Assembly (NCBI GenBank): GCA_041485905.1
Contig: JBGPKK010000071.1
Coordinates: 1-21,087 of the forward strand
DNA from: JAHFUI01 sp041485905
Lineage (GTDB): Bacteria; Acidobacteriota; Vicinamibacteria; Vicinamibacterales; CAVVIG01
DNA length: 21,087 nucleotides
Direction of reading: 5' to 3'
Every line of letters starts with the position of its first letter. Positions within the stretch are counted from its first letter, which is position 1. A program made the translations under genes and the position numbers. Shown here in pieces: positions 1 to 6,389 of this stretch. The notes under the pieces are model-generated. The model worked only from the letters and a program-made list of their open reading frames with translations. It made no database searches and was not told the DNA's origin.

Positions 1-767
1 CCCAGATCGATGAAGGCGCCGTAATCGGTAATGTTCTTGACGACGCCCTTGAGCACCTTGCCTTCGGCCAGCGTCTCCAGCGTGTGCTTCTTCTTCTCGG
101 CGTTCTCCTCTTCGAGAAGCGCCTTGCGCGACAGCACGATGTTGCCGCGCTTCTTGTTGACCTTGATCACGCGCATGCGGAGCTCCTGCCCGCGCAGCGC
201 GTCGAGGTTTCTGACCGGCCGGACGTCGATTTGCGATCCGGGAAGGAACGCGCGCACCCCGATGTCGACCGCCAGGCCGCCTTTGATCCGCTCGATGACG
301 CGGCCGATGACGACCTTGCGCTCGGCGTAGGCCTTCTCGACCTCGTCCCAGATCTTCATCTTCTCGGCTTTTTCGCGCGACAAGACGACGTACCCCTCGC
401 GATCCTCGGTGCGTTCGAGCAGCACGTCGACGATGTCTCCCGGTTGGACGGTGACTTCGCCGTTCTCGTCCAGGAACTCGCTGATCTGGATCATCCCTTC
501 GGACTTGTAGCCCACGTCGATGATCACTTCCGACGGGTTGACTTTGAGGACCGTGCCTTTGACGACCTCACCTTCCGCGATGTTTCGGAAGCTGCTATCG
601 TAGATGTCGAGCAGCCGGGCAAACTCTGCGGGATCGAGCTGATCATCGCCTTCCCGCGGACGGGCCTTCAGCCCTCCGCCGCGCTCGCCGCGAGTCTCGC
701 GGTCGATCGTGCCGGCGCCAGAGACGCCGGAGCGACCTGAAGTGTTGTCGTCTTCCACGTTGGCCAT
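1..767 (-). CDS. rpsA: 30S ribosomal protein S1 (5' part, runs off the window)
   Basis: Ribosomal protein S1 binds mRNA on the small subunit and helps translation initiation. The visible 255 residues hold two complete S1 (OB-fold) repeats at about residues 66-135 and 150-218, and the start of a third at about 237 (GKVLKGVVKNITDYGAFIDL). The gene continues beyond base 1. The first ~45 residues are a Gly/Arg-rich, low-complexity extension ahead of the first repeat. The ATG at 767 was chosen because AGGAGG lies at 779-784, 11 bases upstream, and the acidic segment leading into the first repeat is typical of S1. cmk lies upstream on the same strand, the usual pairing, but a plus-strand DUF6335 gene separates them. 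Identification is firm; total length cannot be seen. Confidence 0.95.
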   Translation of the reverse strand, partial: MANVEDDNTSGRSGVSGAGTIDRETRGERGGGLKARPREGDDQLDPAEFARLLDIYDSSFRNIAEGEVVKGTVLKVNPSEVIIDVGYKSEGMIQISEFLDENGEVTVQPGDIVDVLLERTEDREGYVVLSREKAEKMKIWDEVEKAYAERKVVIGRVIERIKGGLAVDIGVRAFLPGSQIDVRPVRNLDALRGQELRMRVIKVNKKRGNIVLSRKALLEEENAEKKKHTLETLAEGKVLKGVVKNITDYGAFIDL

Positions 768-928
768 GCCTTACGGGTCCTCCTCTGTCGATCGATTGCC
801 GGTCATTGGTGAGCGGGAATCCGGCGTCCCGCAAATTCCGCGCGATCCAGTCGCTTCGGTCTTTTCGCGGGGTCCGGCTCACGCTGGACGCCACAAAAGG
901 GCTCTCGCTGATTACCGATAAGCATCAG

Positions 929-958
929 AGAGTACGACACTTATCGCCATACTGTCAA
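929..958 (-). promoter_or_regulatory. candidate sigma-70 promoter for rpsA with a ~155-nt structured leader
   Basis: On the minus strand a perfect -35 (TTGACA, 953-958) is followed after 18 bases by TACTCT (929-934), which matches three of six -10 positions. Transcription from here would leave a leader of about 155 nt before the rpsA ATG. The leader can fold: GCGGGA (813-818) pairs with TCCCGC (827-832), and GTGAGC (809-814) pairs with GCTCAC (877-882). The -10 is weak, so this is a candidate only. No other gene fits in 768-978. Confidence 0.4.
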
Positions 959-978
959 GGTTCGGGAAGGACAAGAAC

Positions 979-1659
979 ATGGCTAAACGACGCCCCGGCA
1001 AGCGGGGTCGACTAACGGGTTCGGCGCGCAAACGCGCGGCAATCGGTCGTTCGGGTAAACGCCCGACGGGAAAGACACAACTCAGCCGGGTCGCCCGGGC
1101 AACATCGACCGGCCGCAAGCGCCCTGGAGGCAACGCCGTCAAGGCCAGGGTCAAGGCCCTGGAGAAGAAGACGAAAAAGACGAAGGTGACGAAAATGACA
1201 GCGGCGCCGCGCCGTGCGGCCAAGCGGCCGCCGCCGAAGCGGACGCGCTCGTCGGTCGCCACCGGCAAGCGGCCAAGGCTCGACCGCGCCCGGCGGACCC
1301 TCGACGAGACGATGCAGACGCCGCCTTCGTCGCTGGACATGAACCGTCGCGGTTCGGCCGCGCGCACCGGACGCGCGGAGATGAAGGAGCGGCTGGAGGA
1401 ACACCACGGCATGTCGCCCGCCATTACCGCAGGAGACGCTGACGTCGACGTCGAGAACGCCTACTTCACCGGCGACGAGGCGCCGGGGGGCGACAACCCC
1501 GCGCCCGACCAGGGAGTCGTCGACGACATCGGCAAAGCGCTCGGCCTCGAATATCAGGACAACGAAGAGTTGAAGGCGGCCGACAAGGTCATCGAGCGCG
1601 ACAAGCACCGGTGGGAGCTCGATCCGGCTTCATCCGAGGACTACAAGGACCGCAAGTGA
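979..1659 (+). CDS. DUF6335 family protein with a long basic, histone-H1-like N-terminal tail
   Basis: The function is unknown. The C-terminal ~80 residues (about 145-220) resemble the DUF6335 family: an acidic 'tagdaDvdvenAyftGdEapGG' type segment, then PDQGVVDDIGKALGLEYQD and a charged end. The first ~110 residues are quite different, very rich in Lys, Arg, Pro and Ala with runs such as KALEKKTKKTKVTKMT, like histone H1 or DNA-compaction tails. The tail may bind nucleic acid (inference from composition only). GGAAGG at 965-970, eight bases before the ATG, supports the start. The gene is divergent from rpsA and convergent with cmk, so it interrupts a usually conserved cmk-rpsA pair. The family call is from memory of its motif. 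Confidence 0.75.
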   Translation: MAKRRPGKRGRLTGSARKRAAIGRSGKRPTGKTQLSRVARATSTGRKRPGGNAVKARVKALEKKTKKTKVTKMTAAPRRAAKRPPPKRTRSSVATGKRPRLDRARRTLDETMQTPPSSLDMNRRGSAARTGRAEMKERLEEHHGMSPAITAGDADVDVENAYFTGDEAPGGDNPAPDQGVVDDIGKALGLEYQDNEELKAADKVIERDKHRWELDPASSEDYKDRK

Positions 1660-1666
1660 GAAGCCG

Positions 1667-1751
1667 GAACTTGAAGTGAGAACTGAGAACTTAGAAGGAC
1701 GGTTTCGGTTTCGTTCGCAGTCCTTTTTAGTTCTTAGTTCTAAGTTCTAAG
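1667..1751. repeat. heptanucleotide repeats forming a hairpin between convergent genes (probable bidirectional terminator)
   Basis: Just after the DUF6335 stop come four 7-base units (GAACTTG, AAGTGAG, AACTGAG, AACTTAG; 1667-1694). After a short loop come three units in inverted sense (TTCTTAG, TTCTAAG, TTCTAAG; 1731-1751). GAACTTAGAAGGAC (1687-1700) pairs with GTCCTTTTTAGTTC (1720-1733) over 14 bp with two mismatches, and a T tract follows the turn. The cmk stop codon TAG lies inside the last unit. The position between two converging genes fits a terminator. The AT-rich units contrast sharply with the GC-rich surroundings. Confidence 0.6.
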
Positions 1752-2403
1752 TTTTCGCCCGTATCACCCCCATCACCTCGTCGACCACTTCACTCACCGT
1801 CCTTCCTGTTGTATCGATCACCACCGCGTCTGGGGCGGCGTAGAGCGGCGACGCCGTGCGCGTGCGATCGAGCGTGTCGCGCGCGGCGAGCGCCGTCACC
1901 ACTTCGCTGACCGGAGTCGACGCCGCGGAGTGCGCCGGATCGTTGGCCCGCCGCCGCGCCCGTTCCTCGGGCGCGGCGTCCAGATACAGCTTCACGTCGG
2001 CACGCGGGAACACGACGGTGCCAATGTCCCGCCCCTCCATCACGATGCCGCCGCCGGCGCCGAGTTGACGCTGGCGATCGACGAGCACCGCGCGCACCTT
2101 CGGCAACCGTGCGACCGAGGCGGCCGCCCGATCGATCTCCGGCGTTCGAATCGCGCGCGTCACGTCAGCATCGTCTATGGTGACCTGCGTGCTCGAGATC
2201 TCGATTCGGGATTGCCCGGCCACCCCTGCGATCGCCTCTTCATCGTCGAGCGACACGCCGTCGCGAAGCGCCTTCCAGGCGACGGCCCGGTACATCGCGC
2301 CGCTATCGACGTGACGGTAGCCGAGCCCGGACGCGATCGTGCGCGCAACGGTGCCCTTCCCCGCGCCGGACGGGCCGTCTATCGCGATCACTAACTGACG
2401 CAT
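1747..2403 (-). CDS. cmk: (d)CMP kinase, cytidylate kinase
   Basis: Cytosolic nucleoside monophosphate kinase that phosphorylates CMP and dCMP with ATP, feeding CTP and dCTP synthesis. The P-loop GPSGAGKGT is at residues 10-18. The GAMYRAVAWKAL and MEGRDIGTVVFPRADVKLYLDA segments are typical, and the length of 218 residues is normal for the family. The reading frame is open further upstream, but the start at 2403 (MRQLVIAIDG) was chosen because homologues begin there. A farther start would run into the oppositely transcribed rluB. The stop codon is embedded in a heptanucleotide repeat. The gene diverges from rluB with a 48-base gap and heads toward rpsA, the classical neighbour. Confidence 0.95.
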   Translation of the reverse strand: MRQLVIAIDGPSGAGKGTVARTIASGLGYRHVDSGAMYRAVAWKALRDGVSLDDEEAIAGVAGQSRIEISSTQVTIDDADVTRAIRTPEIDRAAASVARLPKVRAVLVDRQRQLGAGGGIVMEGRDIGTVVFPRADVKLYLDAAPEERARRRANDPAHSAASTPVSEVVTALAARDTLDRTRTASPLYAAPDAVVIDTTGRTVSEVVDEVMGVIRAKT

Positions 2404-2451
2404 GAAATTGCAGGATAACATCTCCGTCGCGGTTAGACGTAGATAGACATC

Positions 2452-3162
2452 GTGGAACGCATCCAAAAAATCCTGTCGCAGGCCGGCATCGCATCGCGGC
2501 GCGCGAGCGAACAGCTGATGCTCGACGGCCGCGTAACGGTGAACGGCACCACCGTGCGCGAGCTGGGGACGAAAGCGGATCCCTCGCGGGACGACGTTCG
2601 TGTGGACGGCCGTCGCGTGAAGATTGCCGAGCACCATCGATATCTGCTGCTCAACAAGCCCCGTGGGTACGTGACGACGCGATCGGATCCGCAGCGGCGC
2701 CCGACCGTGCTCGATTTGCTGAGAGGTGTGCGGGAGTACGTCTATCCAGTGGGCCGGTTGGATTTTGATTCAGAAGGATTGCTGATCCTCACCAACGACG
2801 GCGATCTGGCCGCGCGGCTCACGCACCCGCGCCACGCTGTGGCGCGCGTGTACGAAGCGCGGGTGCTGGGTGTCCCCGACGCGCACGACCTCGATCGGCT
2901 GGCCAACGGCGTGACGATCGACGGCCGCCGCACGCGCCTGGCGGAGGTCAAGCGGCTCGACGCCGGCGTCCTGCTCATCACGATTCGCGAGGGACGCAAT
3001 CGGCAGGTGCGCAAGATGTGCGAACTCATCGGTCACCCCGTGACCGAGCTCCGGCGCGTCGCGATCGGACCCATCCGCGATGCACGGTTGAAGATCGGGC
3101 ACTGGAGGGAGCTCACGGCGCAGGAGGTCGAGCGCTTGCGCGCCGCGACGGGCCGCTCGTGA
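2452..3162 (+). CDS. rluB: 23S rRNA pseudouridine synthase, RsuA/RluB family
   Basis: Converts a specific uridine in rRNA to pseudouridine. An S4 RNA-binding domain occupies about residues 1-50 (MERIQKILSQAGIASRRASE). The catalytic domain follows, with the GRLD motif at 101-104 carrying the catalytic Asp104 and then the DSEGLLILTNDGDLAARLTH segment. REGRNRQVRKMCELIGHPV is the usual C-terminal signature. The start is GTG at 2452, and no clear Shine-Dalgarno precedes it. Association with scpAB and cmk favours RluB over RsuA or RluE, but the target base cannot be proven from sequence. The gene is on the plus strand while scpAB and cmk are on the minus strand, so its orientation is reversed from the common order. 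Confidence 0.88.
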   Translation: MERIQKILSQAGIASRRASEQLMLDGRVTVNGTTVRELGTKADPSRDDVRVDGRRVKIAEHHRYLLLNKPRGYVTTRSDPQRRPTVLDLLRGVREYVYPVGRLDFDSEGLLILTNDGDLAARLTHPRHAVARVYEARVLGVPDAHDLDRLANGVTIDGRRTRLAEVKRLDAGVLLITIREGRNRQVRKMCELIGHPVTELRRVAIGPIRDARLKIGHWRELTAQEVERLRAATGRS

Positions 3163-3172
3163 TTCGCTGTCC

Positions 3173-3200
3173 TTCTAAGTTTTAAGTTTTCAGTTCCAAG
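3173..3200. repeat. four tandem heptanucleotides between rluB and scpB
   Basis: TTCTAAG, TTTTAAG, TTTTCAG and TTCCAAG follow one another without a gap. They fill most of the 42-base space between the stop codons of two converging genes. The sequence is closely related to the units at 1731-1751. No strong hairpin is visible here, so a terminator role is less clear than at 1667-1751. Confidence 0.6.
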
Positions 3201-3204
3201 TTTG

Positions 3205-3936
3205 TTAGTGCACCGATCCGTCCGGCTCCTCGTCTTCTTCTTCCAGTTCTTCGGGTTCTTCCAGCGGCAACAAGTCTTCGCTTGGCGTCTGCTCGACGAG
3301 GATCGGCACGTCGAATCCCAGCGCTTCCGCCATGTCCTCGACCTTCGGCAGATCCGTCAAATCGTTCAAACCGAATCGGATGAGAAATTCTTTCGTCGTC
3401 GCGTAGAGAAATGGCCGGCCGACGACACGCTTGCGGCCGACGATCTTGATCAGATGCCGCTCGAGCAGCGTGTTGAGGACCCCGGACGTGTTCACACCGC
3501 GAATCTCGGTGATCTCGGCGGCGGTGATCGGTTGTTTGTACGCGATGACCGCCAGCGTCTCGAGCGCCTGCACGGTCAGCTTCTGCGTCGTCCGCTCGTG
3601 AAACAGACGACGGACCCACTCGTGTAAGTCCTGGCGCGTGGTGATCTGGTAGCCGCCGGCAACCTCGACGAGCTGGAGACCGGCGCGCCGCTCGTAGTCG
3701 CCCTTCAGGTCGGTCAGCGCCGCATCGATGTCTTCATTCGGCTCCGTCGCCAGCAGCTTGTCGATCGCCTTCCGGGTGAGCGGCTCCGGCGACGCAAAGA
3801 TCAGCGCCTCGAGGATGGCCTTCAGCTCGGCGCTCGCACCCGATTGCGGCGCGTCGCCTGCGCCTTCACGCTCTTGTCCCCCGATCTCATCCCGCCCTTC
3901 CAGCCCATCCTGCCGATCCTGCTTGTCATCAGCCAC
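3205..3936 (-). CDS. scpB: segregation and condensation protein B
   Basis: ScpB is the winged-helix kite subunit of the SMC-ScpAB condensin that organises and segregates chromosomes. The body (ELKAILEALIFASPEPLTRK, then LAVIAYKQPITAAEITEIRG and VGRPFLYATTKEFLIRFGL) is standard. The C-terminus is a very acidic tail (EELEEEDEEPDGSVH). A TTG at 3957 would add seven residues. The GTG at 3936 is preferred because GGAGGG lies five bases before it; this gives 243 residues. The start overlaps the scpA stop by eight bases (GTGGCTGA), indicating translational coupling. Confidence 0.93.
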   Translation of the reverse strand: MADDKQDRQDGLEGRDEIGGQEREGAGDAPQSGASAELKAILEALIFASPEPLTRKAIDKLLATEPNEDIDAALTDLKGDYERRAGLQLVEVAGGYQITTRQDLHEWVRRLFHERTTQKLTVQALETLAVIAYKQPITAAEITEIRGVNTSGVLNTLLERHLIKIVGRKRVVGRPFLYATTKEFLIRFGLNDLTDLPKVEDMAEALGFDVPILVEQTPSEDLLPLEEPEELEEEDEEPDGSVH

Positions 3937-4732
3937 GATGTCCCTCCGGGTCCCCAATCGGATGCGGCGCCTCGGCCGGCCGCGGGCGCTTGTACACGCG
4001 AATCGGTCCGAAGCTGCCGGACTGGAAGACCCTGACCAGCTTCAGACGAATCATCTCGAGCAGCGCGAGGAACGTCACGATGAGTCCGCCCTTGTCGTGC
4101 GCATCGGCGAACAGCTCCTCAAACCCGCACGCATCGGTTTCCGACAGCCGCTCGAGCAGCTGCTCCATGCGCGCCTCGACGGAGAGCTGCTCGGGCGGAA
4201 GCAGCATCCTGGGGCGCTGCTTGGCGCGTTGCACGACGGCTTGGAACGCCGTGAGCAGGCTGAAGAGATCGACTTCGAGCTCGGGCTCGACGTCGGCGCC
4301 GGCGATGTCGGCGACCCGCTCGTCGGGACGCTGCCACTGTGCGGCGCGCACCTGCTCCCGCTCGTGCAACAGTCCGGCGGCCGCCTTGTATTTCTGGTGC
4401 TCGAGCAACCGCCGCACCAGCGCGTCGCGCGGATCCTCTTCGTCTCCCTCGACGGCTGCCGCCGTCTCGGGCCGTGGCAGCAACATCCGCGACTTGATGT
4501 GAATGAGCGTCGCCGCCAGCACCAGGTATTCGCCCGCGACGTCCAGATCCAGCTCCTGCATCAGCTGGAGCGTGTCGAGATATTGCTGCGTGATCAGCGC
4601 AATCGGGATGTCGTAGATGTTCAGCTCGTTCTTCTTGATGAGATGGAGCAGCAGATCGAGCGGGCCGTCAAAGTTCTCGAGCTTGACGGGGAACGCGTCG
4701 AGAGCCGATTCGAAGTCGTGGGGTTGATCCAT
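3929..4732 (-). CDS. scpA: segregation and condensation protein A
   Basis: ScpA is the kleisin that bridges the SMC heads and binds ScpB. The N-terminus carries the hallmark FDGPLDLLLHLIKKNELNIY, followed by EYLVLAATLIHIKSRMLLP. The middle is charged, and the C-terminal winged helix includes VTFLALLEMIRLKLVRVFQ. The length of 267 residues is normal. The ATG directly abuts the trpS stop (TAAATG), so translation is probably coupled to trpS, and scpB overlaps its end. An Arg/Pro-rich tail (YKRPRPAEAPH) follows the winged helix. Confidence 0.95.
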   Translation of the reverse strand: MDQPHDFESALDAFPVKLENFDGPLDLLLHLIKKNELNIYDIPIALITQQYLDTLQLMQELDLDVAGEYLVLAATLIHIKSRMLLPRPETAAAVEGDEEDPRDALVRRLLEHQKYKAAAGLLHEREQVRAAQWQRPDERVADIAGADVEPELEVDLFSLLTAFQAVVQRAKQRPRMLLPPEQLSVEARMEQLLERLSETDACGFEELFADAHDKGGLIVTFLALLEMIRLKLVRVFQSGSFGPIRVYKRPRPAEAPHPIGDPEGHRG

Positions 4733-5740
4733 TTATCGGTACAGGATCTTCACCGCTTCTCTGACCCGCCCCATCGTCTCTGCTGCCACGGTCCGTGCGC
4801 GTTTCGAGCCTTCGAACAGCATGTCTTTGAGGTGATCCGGCCGGGCCACGACGGCGGCCCGCCGCTCGCGAATCGGATCGAGATGCGCGTTAAGCGCCGC
4901 GGCCAGCTTTGTCTTCACCTCGACGTCGCCGACCTTGCCTGCCCGGTAGCGCGCCTTGAGATCCTCGACTTCCGCTTTGTTCGGATTGAACGCGTCGTGG
5001 TACGTGAACACCGGATTCCCTTCGACCGTGCCGGGGATGTCGGCGCGTACGCGCTTGGGATCCGTGTACATGCGCATCACCTTCTTGAGCACTTCGTCCG
5101 CGCTGTCGGACAGGTGGATGGTATTGCCCAGGCTCTTGCTCATCTTCTTGTCGCCGTCGAGACCCGGCAGACGCGCGAACGTCGTCAGGAGCGGCTGAGG
5201 CTCGACGAGCACGTTGCTGAAGAAATTGTTGAACCGCCGTACCACCTCGCGCGCGAGCTCGAGGTGCGCGACCTGATCTTCGCCGACCGGCACGAAGCTC
5301 GCGTCGTACATCGCCACGTCCGCCGTCTGCAGCAGCGGATAGGCGAGAAATCCGATCGACGACAGATCCTTGTCTTTCAGAGTGTCCTGCTGCTCTTTGT
5401 ACGTCGGCACGCGCTCGAGCCAGGGGACAGGCACGACCATCGACAGCAGCAGAAACAGCTCGGCGTGTTCGGGCACGAGCGATTGAATGAAGAACGTGCT
5501 CTTCTCGGGATCAAGACCCGCGCCTAGCCAGTCCGCCACATTTTCGTACGCGTACGACGTCAGCGCGCTCGTGTCCGCGAAATCGCTGGTCAGCGCATGC
5601 CAGTCCGCAACGAAGTAAAAACAGTCGTACTGCTCCTGCAGCGGCACCCAGTTGCCCAGCGCGCCGACCAGATGGCCCAGATGCAGGCGCCCTGTTGGCC
5701 GCATGCCCGACACGACACGTGCTTTACGCGCTGGGGTCAC
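4733..5740 (-). CDS. trpS: tryptophanyl-tRNA synthetase
   Basis: Class I aminoacyl-tRNA synthetase charging tRNA-Trp. The HIGH-type motif PTGRLHLGH is at residues 15-23 and KMSKS at 199-203. The length of 335 residues fits the bacterial enzyme. The start is GTG at 5740, overlapping the upstream protease stop by four bases (GTGA), and the stop abuts the scpA ATG. The operon order site-2 protease, trpS, scpA, scpB recurs in several bacterial phyla, to my knowledge. Confidence 0.96.
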   Translation of the reverse strand: MTPARKARVVSGMRPTGRLHLGHLVGALGNWVPLQEQYDCFYFVADWHALTSDFADTSALTSYAYENVADWLGAGLDPEKSTFFIQSLVPEHAELFLLLSMVVPVPWLERVPTYKEQQDTLKDKDLSSIGFLAYPLLQTADVAMYDASFVPVGEDQVAHLELAREVVRRFNNFFSNVLVEPQPLLTTFARLPGLDGDKKMSKSLGNTIHLSDSADEVLKKVMRMYTDPKRVRADIPGTVEGNPVFTYHDAFNPNKAEVEDLKARYRAGKVGDVEVKTKLAAALNAHLDPIRERRAAVVARPDHLKDMLFEGSKRARTVAAETMGRVREAVKILYR

Positions 5741-6378
5741 GAGAGCCAGGACACGATCCAGTAGGACGGCGGACCCACCAGGTCGTAGAGGCGACCGCTC
5801 AACATGAGGGCGTACAGCACCAGGAACCCGTACGGGCGAATGAGGTTGAACGTCCGCGCCAGCGACAACGGCAGCAGCCCGCCCACGACGTTGCCGCCGT
5901 CGAGCGGCGGTATCGGCAGCATGTTGAAGACCGCGAGCAGCACGTTGAGTTGCAGCGCGCGCGCGAAGAGCGAGGCGAGCGGCGCCGACGCGTTCGCCTC
6001 GCCGATCGTGTACGGCGTCACCGGAAGAAGACGGAGTGCCAGCGCCGCCAGGATCGCCAGCACGAGATTACTCGCCGGCCCGGCCGCGGCGACGAGCACG
6101 TAATCGCGGCGCTGGTGCCGTAACTGCCGCACGTTGACCGGTACCGGCTTCGCCCAGCCAATCAATGGCAGGCCACTCACCAACGCGACGATCGGAAACA
6201 GGATCGTCCCGATTGGATCGGCGTGCACCAGCGGGTTGAGCGAGATACGGCCGAGGAGACGCGCCGTCGGATCGCCGAGCCGATCGGCAGCGAAGGCGTG
6301 CGCCATTTCGTGCACGGTCAGCGAGAACAGAAGAACGATGAATGCGATGAAGACTTGCGCGAAGTTGATGTCAGGCAA
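5737..6378 (-). CDS. site-2 protease family (M50) intramembrane metalloprotease
   Basis: Integral membrane zinc protease of the short, PDZ-less S2P branch. The zinc-binding HEMAH is at residues 23-27 inside the first hydrophobic segment. The second motif NMLPIPPLDGG (152-162, Asp160) supplies the third ligand. Several other hydrophobic stretches are seen, and the length is 213 residues. The substrate is unknown. The frame begins with TTG at 6378, 11 bases after the uvrC stop and without a convincing Shine-Dalgarno. No ATG or GTG lies between it and HEMAH, so TTG is the best choice but uncertain. The 3' end overlaps trpS by four bases. Confidence 0.9.
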   Translation of the reverse strand: MPDINFAQVFIAFIVLLFSLTVHEMAHAFAADRLGDPTARLLGRISLNPLVHADPIGTILFPIVALVSGLPLIGWAKPVPVNVRQLRHQRRDYVLVAAAGPASNLVLAILAALALRLLPVTPYTIGEANASAPLASLFARALQLNVLLAVFNMLPIPPLDGGNVVGGLLPLSLARTFNLIRPYGFLVLYALMLSGRLYDLVGPPSYWIVSWLS

Positions 6379-6389
6379 GGATTAACAGG

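Noticed and set aside
84..740. 218-codon plus-strand open frame at the left edge
   Set aside because: Antisense to rpsA, whose S1 repeats are clear on the minus strand.
1667..1751. CRISPR array
   Set aside because: The units are only 7 bases, directly adjacent, and lack spacers; no cas gene is present.
3728..5527. 599-codon plus-strand open frame
   Set aside because: It lies antisense to scpB, scpA and trpS, whose motifs are unmistakable. Long antisense frames are expected in GC-rich genes, and its product is low-complexity and Arg/His-rich.
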